Under the pieces are notes generated by a model. It was given only the letters and a program-made list of their open reading frames with translations, was not told the DNA's origin and ran no database searches. Positions 60,758 to 64,000 of a DNA stretch of 64,000 nt are shown here, one piece after another. Source of the stretch: an uncultured Muribaculaceae bacterium (lineage in GTDB: Bacteria > Bacteroidota > Bacteroidia > Bacteroidales > Muribaculaceae). A program made the translations under genes and the position numbers. The first letter of the stretch is position 1. Each line of letters opens with the position of its first letter. The stretch is taken from positions 82,198-146,197 of the forward strand of contig CAJUCW010000006.1 of the NCBI GenBank assembly GCA_910585275.1. The letters are read 5' to 3'.

Positions 60758-63634
60758 ATGTCGGTGATAGCCTATATTGTTGTGTTTTTTTATCTCCCGG
60801 CGTTTTCCATAGGTCTTAAGGTGTTGAGGGAATATCCTCAGTCGGTCATGTCGTTGGCCAAGCCATGGGCGATAGATATCTATGACGACTGAACTTTTTT
60901 CGCCACCCAGGACGGCATGATACAATACGGTGGCGGGGAGGCACTGCTTTTTGGAATGCATAAGAAAAATTCCCTCCGTTCGGTGATGGTTGACAAAGAG
61001 CAGGGCAGGGTCTATGTCGGAGGCATAAGTGAATTCGGTTATTTTGTTCCGTCAACGGCAAATTCGCTGGAATATGTATGCCTGAGCGACAGTTTGGGCG
61101 ACGACCGCCATATCGGCAATATATGGGGGATTTATCCTTATCAGTCAACCGTCATTGCACAAGGGGATGTGGAAATAGTGATATATGATGAAACAAAACG
61201 GACATCGACCAAAGTCGATACAGGATGTAAGCTTGACTGTTCCAATTTTATAGACGGCATTTTGTGGCTTGGCACCGACCGCGGGCTGAAATTCCTTATG
61301 GGGACCTCGGTTATCGACGCGCCCGGGGCCGGCGAACTGAAAGGCCAGCGAATAAGGGCTATACTCCCTGTGCGGAAGATGCTCCTGGTGGTGACGGCAA
61401 ACAACGGAGTGTTCCGTTATGATAGGAATGTCCTGACACGTCTGGAGGCGGCTTCAAAAGCAGCCATGAACCTCGGGGAGGTTTTCTGTGCCGACATCCA
61501 TGCCGATATGCTTGCCCTCGGCAGTATTGACGGCGGCCTTGGCATCGTGAACCTCACTTCTGGGCAGATGACGGTGTATAATGAAAGCAACGGTTTGCCC
61601 AACAATACTGTTCTGACGACAAAATTCGACATATGTGGCGACCTTTGGGCCGGCGTTGACCCGGGGATTGCCAAAATCCGGATGACTCTTCCGGTAGAAA
61701 CCTTAAGCAACAAGTCGTTGCCAATCGGTTCGGGATACGTCATAGAAACTGTGGGCAACAAGATGTATATCGGCACCAACCGCGGCCTTTTTTATGTGGA
61801 TTATATTCCCGGCATGGATTTGTCTAACGCGGTGTTCCATAGGGTGGAGGGGCTGCTCGGACAGGTATGGGGGCTTTACAAAACCGATGCCAATGAATTG
61901 CTCTGTTGCCATGACCGGGGCCTCTATCTTGTTAAGGGCGCAGGGGTGGTTAAAATCGATTCTTCAACCGGATATTGGAGCGTGCAGCCTTCGTTGCGCG
62001 ACGGCAGTAAATACTACGCCGGCACATATTTCGGTCTCAGGGAACTCGTGCTTGAGGGCGCGGCATGGACTTGCGAACGCCAGCTTGAAGGGTATTCCGG
62101 AAGTTGCTATAATTTTGTGCAGGAATCTCCGACGGTGGTATGGAGCCGTGATGGCGACGAGGGTATTTATCGTCTTCATATTGATCCGGAGAAAATGCGT
62201 GTGTTGAAATCGGAAGAGTTCCGTAAGACCTCTGACGGTTTTCCTTTGTCCGGAACCGTGACAATCTGCAGGATGGACAACGACATCTATTTCACCACCG
62301 AATTCGGTATCTACCGTTATGATTCGAAAGCCAACGAGATAATCCCTGACCAAAAAGTGGGATTGCTGCTCGGGTGGCCACGCTGCATAAGGCGTCTTAA
62401 GAAAATAGGAGGGTGGATTTATGCGTTGACCGACAAAGAGTTGCTCCAGGCGGACCCTGCGGGTTTGCTTGGCTTACGCCGCATCCCTCTTGTGGATTCG
62501 GAAGGATTGCCGGTGCATGAGGGCGACGTCTTGTTCGGAGTCTCGCCATCCTATATAGCATATCCTACAAGGCGAGGTTTCACGTTTTTTGATTTTGCCG
62601 AGAGTGCTTCCGGGGACAAGACCGAGGAGGTGGGCGCATTGCATATGGAGGCACGCATCAATCGTTTTGCTGTGTCGGCCCAGAAAGATTCCACTGTTTT
62701 TAAGGGCAATTTCCTTGGAAAGAAGGATAACCTCGTGCTCCCTTATTCCGACAATTCGATTAAAATAGAATACGGCATCGACGATTACGATACCCCCGGA
62801 ATCCGTTATAGTTGCCGCCTTAATGATTCGAAATGGAGTGCCCCGTCAAGTTCAAGGGTCAAAGAGTTTACCAATCTCAGGGAAGGAGACTACGTGTTTG
62901 AGGTGAAGGCCATAAACGTTGACGGCATGGAAAGTGTGGATTCGATATGTTTCCGTGTGCTCCCTCCGTGGTGGCGGTCGGTCTGGGCTATGGTGGCCTA
63001 TGTATTGCTTGTGGCCCTCGCAGTGTGGGGCATAGTGCTTTTGGAGCGAAGAAGGGTGGCGCGGCAGCAGCTTGAACTTGCCAGGGAAAAAGATGCTGAA
63101 ATGGCACGCAGGCAGGCCGATTTCGAGTGGGAGTCTAAACTGAAGGACCATAAAATCGTGGAACTTGAAAAGGAGAAACTCGACAAGGAACTTAAGCACA
63201 AGGCCCAGGAAATGACAAGCGTGATGATGAGCCTTTCTCACAAGAATGAAACCCTATTGACAGTGAAAAAGGAACTCCAGAACATTGTCGGCTTACTTCC
63301 GCGCACTTCCGCCGAAGCAAAAAAGGCGATTGCCGAATTGCAGGGTAAAGTGACAATCGACCTTAAAAGCGACGAAGTGTTTGACCGTGTGGTGGAGGAA
63401 TTCGATCTTGTGCATAACGATTTCATAAAGCGTCTCAGGGGACGGTTCCCCGACCTTACGAACAACGAAGCGCTGATGTGCGCATACCTTAAAATGAATC
63501 TTTCCACGAAGGAAATCGCGCCCTTGCTCAATATTTCGGTGAGGGGAGTGGAGACTATGAGATATAGGATTCGGAAGAAATTCAGGTTGGAGAGGGAAGA
63601 GAACCTGACGGAATTCCTTTTGAAGGATGCCTGA
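60758..63634 (+). pseudogene. beta-propeller/Y_Y_Y/LuxR membrane regulator interrupted by in-frame TGA
   Basis: One continuous frame of ~957 residues except for TGA at 60890-60892. Before the stop: signal-anchor MSVIAYIVVFFYLPAFSIGL and mature start up to AIDIYDD. After it, without frame change: TFFATQDGMIQYGGGEALLF and the rest. Parts: propeller repeats (VYVGGISEFGYF, LWLGTDRGLKFL, MYIGTNRGLFYV), Y_Y_Y domain (IRYSCRLNDSKWSAPSSSRV), transmembrane helix (WAMVAYVLLVALAVWGIVLL), a long coiled coil, and a C-terminal LuxR HTH (NNEALMCAYLKMNLSTKEIA PLLNISVRGVETMRYRIRKK). The family senses a periplasmic glycan and activates genes directly. Restart at ATG 60917 would lose the export signal. A sequencing error, a real nonsense mutation or read-through cannot be told apart here. 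Confidence 0.85.
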
Positions 63635-63678
63635 CGTGGTAAGGTTGCGTAGTGCTAACTTGCTTGTATGTAGTGATT

Positions 63679-63716
63679 AAATAAATAATGATGTAATATT
63701 GACGTATTTATTTTTT
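63679..63716 (+). terminator. terminator after regulator gene
   Basis: AAATAAATA pairs with TATTTATTT and is followed by a T-run (63711-63716). It is an AT-only stem, so moderate strength. Confidence 0.6.
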
Positions 63717-63748
63717 CGGGGAGACGTAATTAAAAAGAATTGTTTCTG

Positions 63749-63780
63749 TTGCATGGCTGAACGAATGATGACTACATTTG
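63749..63780 (+). promoter_or_regulatory. promoter of gene beyond the window edge
   Basis: TTG at 63749-63751, 21-nt spacer, TACATTTG at 63773-63780. No start codon with a long frame appears before 64000, so the leader exceeds 200 nt. Confidence 0.72.
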
Positions 63781-63784
63781 CAAG

Positions 63785-63861
63785 CGAAAACGGACGGCTC
63801 GCCGCCCCCCCCCCGCTTCCCCGGTGGAGGTATGGCCGGTGAACACAGTCTGCCGTTTTCG
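63785..63861 (+). ncRNA. structured leader with C10 run (candidate cis-regulatory RNA)
   Basis: CGAAAACGG (63785-63793) pairs exactly with CCGTTTTCG (63853-63861), closing a GC-rich ~77-nt domain that contains a run of ten C (63805-63814) and GGTGGAGGTATGGCCGGTG. It lies at the expected 5' end of the transcript. It does not match a riboswitch class I could recognise. Confidence 0.45.
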
Positions 63862-64000
63862 AATCTAACAGATTAAACCTACTAATTTGAAAAACTGACC
63901 ATGATTTAAAACCTGCATCAGTTGATCTTAAAAAATAATAAAAATGCTAAGTACATGACAAAAATTTGAAAATATCAAATTTCGGCTTGTAGAGAGGTCT
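63862..64000 (+). other. AT-rich leader to window edge
   Basis: No gene, hairpin or start codon with a meaningful frame is visible in these last bases. They are probably the untranslated leader of a downstream gene. Confidence 0.5.

Noticed and set aside
60515..60892. Stand-alone 125-residue protein
   Set aside because: Its end is in the same frame as the following regulator, separated only by TGA; the first 81 codons lie in the untranslated leader. It is better read as the 5' part of the interrupted gene.
60890..60892. TGA as selenocysteine or reassigned Trp codon
   Set aside because: No SECIS-like hairpin is evident right after it, and TGA is used as a normal stop elsewhere in the window (for example ahead of ATGA overlaps).

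Overview
The window comes from a Bacteroidales genome, most likely a gut Muribaculaceae-type organism. The reasons are two SusC/SusD pairs, a hybrid two-component regulator, many SPII lipoproteins, no Shine-Dalgarno sequences, and a promoter form repeated at eleven places: TTG, 19-21 nt, then TAnnTTTG. The family-level placement is inference. No rRNA, CRISPR array or insertion sequence is visible. One functional tRNA (Gln, anticodon TTG) and one truncated tRNA copy are present.

Layout. 1-3.1 kb: a partial secreted protein, repeat-rich spacer, an outer-membrane beta-barrel protein and, convergent to it, a MACPF lipoprotein resembling Bacteroidales secreted antimicrobial proteins. 3.3-10.4 kb: housekeeping genes topA, ahpC, ahpF and gyrB. 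10.4-14.1 kb: an accessory patch with an AAA+ ATPase, an intact PIN toxin-antitoxin pair, a degenerate ApgM-like protein and a decayed HEPN/MNT pair. 14.1-22.4 kb: a HAD-AroB fusion, an AsmA-like protein, a low-molecular-weight phosphatase, a TonB-domain protein and a four-gene FKBP/lipoprotein operon. 22.7-23.7 kb: tRNA-Gln followed by a YafQ/RHH toxin-antitoxin island that lies between two ~107-bp direct repeats of the tRNA 3' part and its terminator. 23.7-35.4 kb: a polysaccharide utilisation locus with an esterase, a BNR_4 beta-propeller enzyme, an HTCS sensor, a three-site operator and SusC/SusD. 35.6-39.0 kb: cysE, cysK, a LuxR-type response regulator and an SDR-like protein. 39.3-45.8 kb: a second SusC/SusD pair plus a secreted binding-type protein. 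46.5-56.5 kb: a hypothetical protein, an AbiEii-type toxin with its partner, a histidine phosphatase, GH28, GH92, an MFS permease and a TonB receptor. 56.6-60.4 kb: a methyltransferase, an XRE regulator, a thioredoxin-like lipoprotein, an OmpA lipoprotein and metX. 60.5-64 kb: a membrane-spanning beta-propeller/LuxR regulator interrupted by one in-frame TGA, then a structured leader of a gene beyond the edge.

Two themes run through the window. The first is outer-membrane glycan capture and its control (three regulators, two SusCD pairs, several glycan enzymes). The second is conflict and genome-defence modules (MACPF lipoprotein, PIN, HEPN/MNT, YafQ, AbiEii) placed in the gaps between housekeeping genes. 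A 24-nt palindrome, TGTAGGGACATGCC plus its mirror, occurs 14 times in spacers, mostly as inverted pairs with a fixed 27- or 41-nt gap. It looks like a REP/BIME family.
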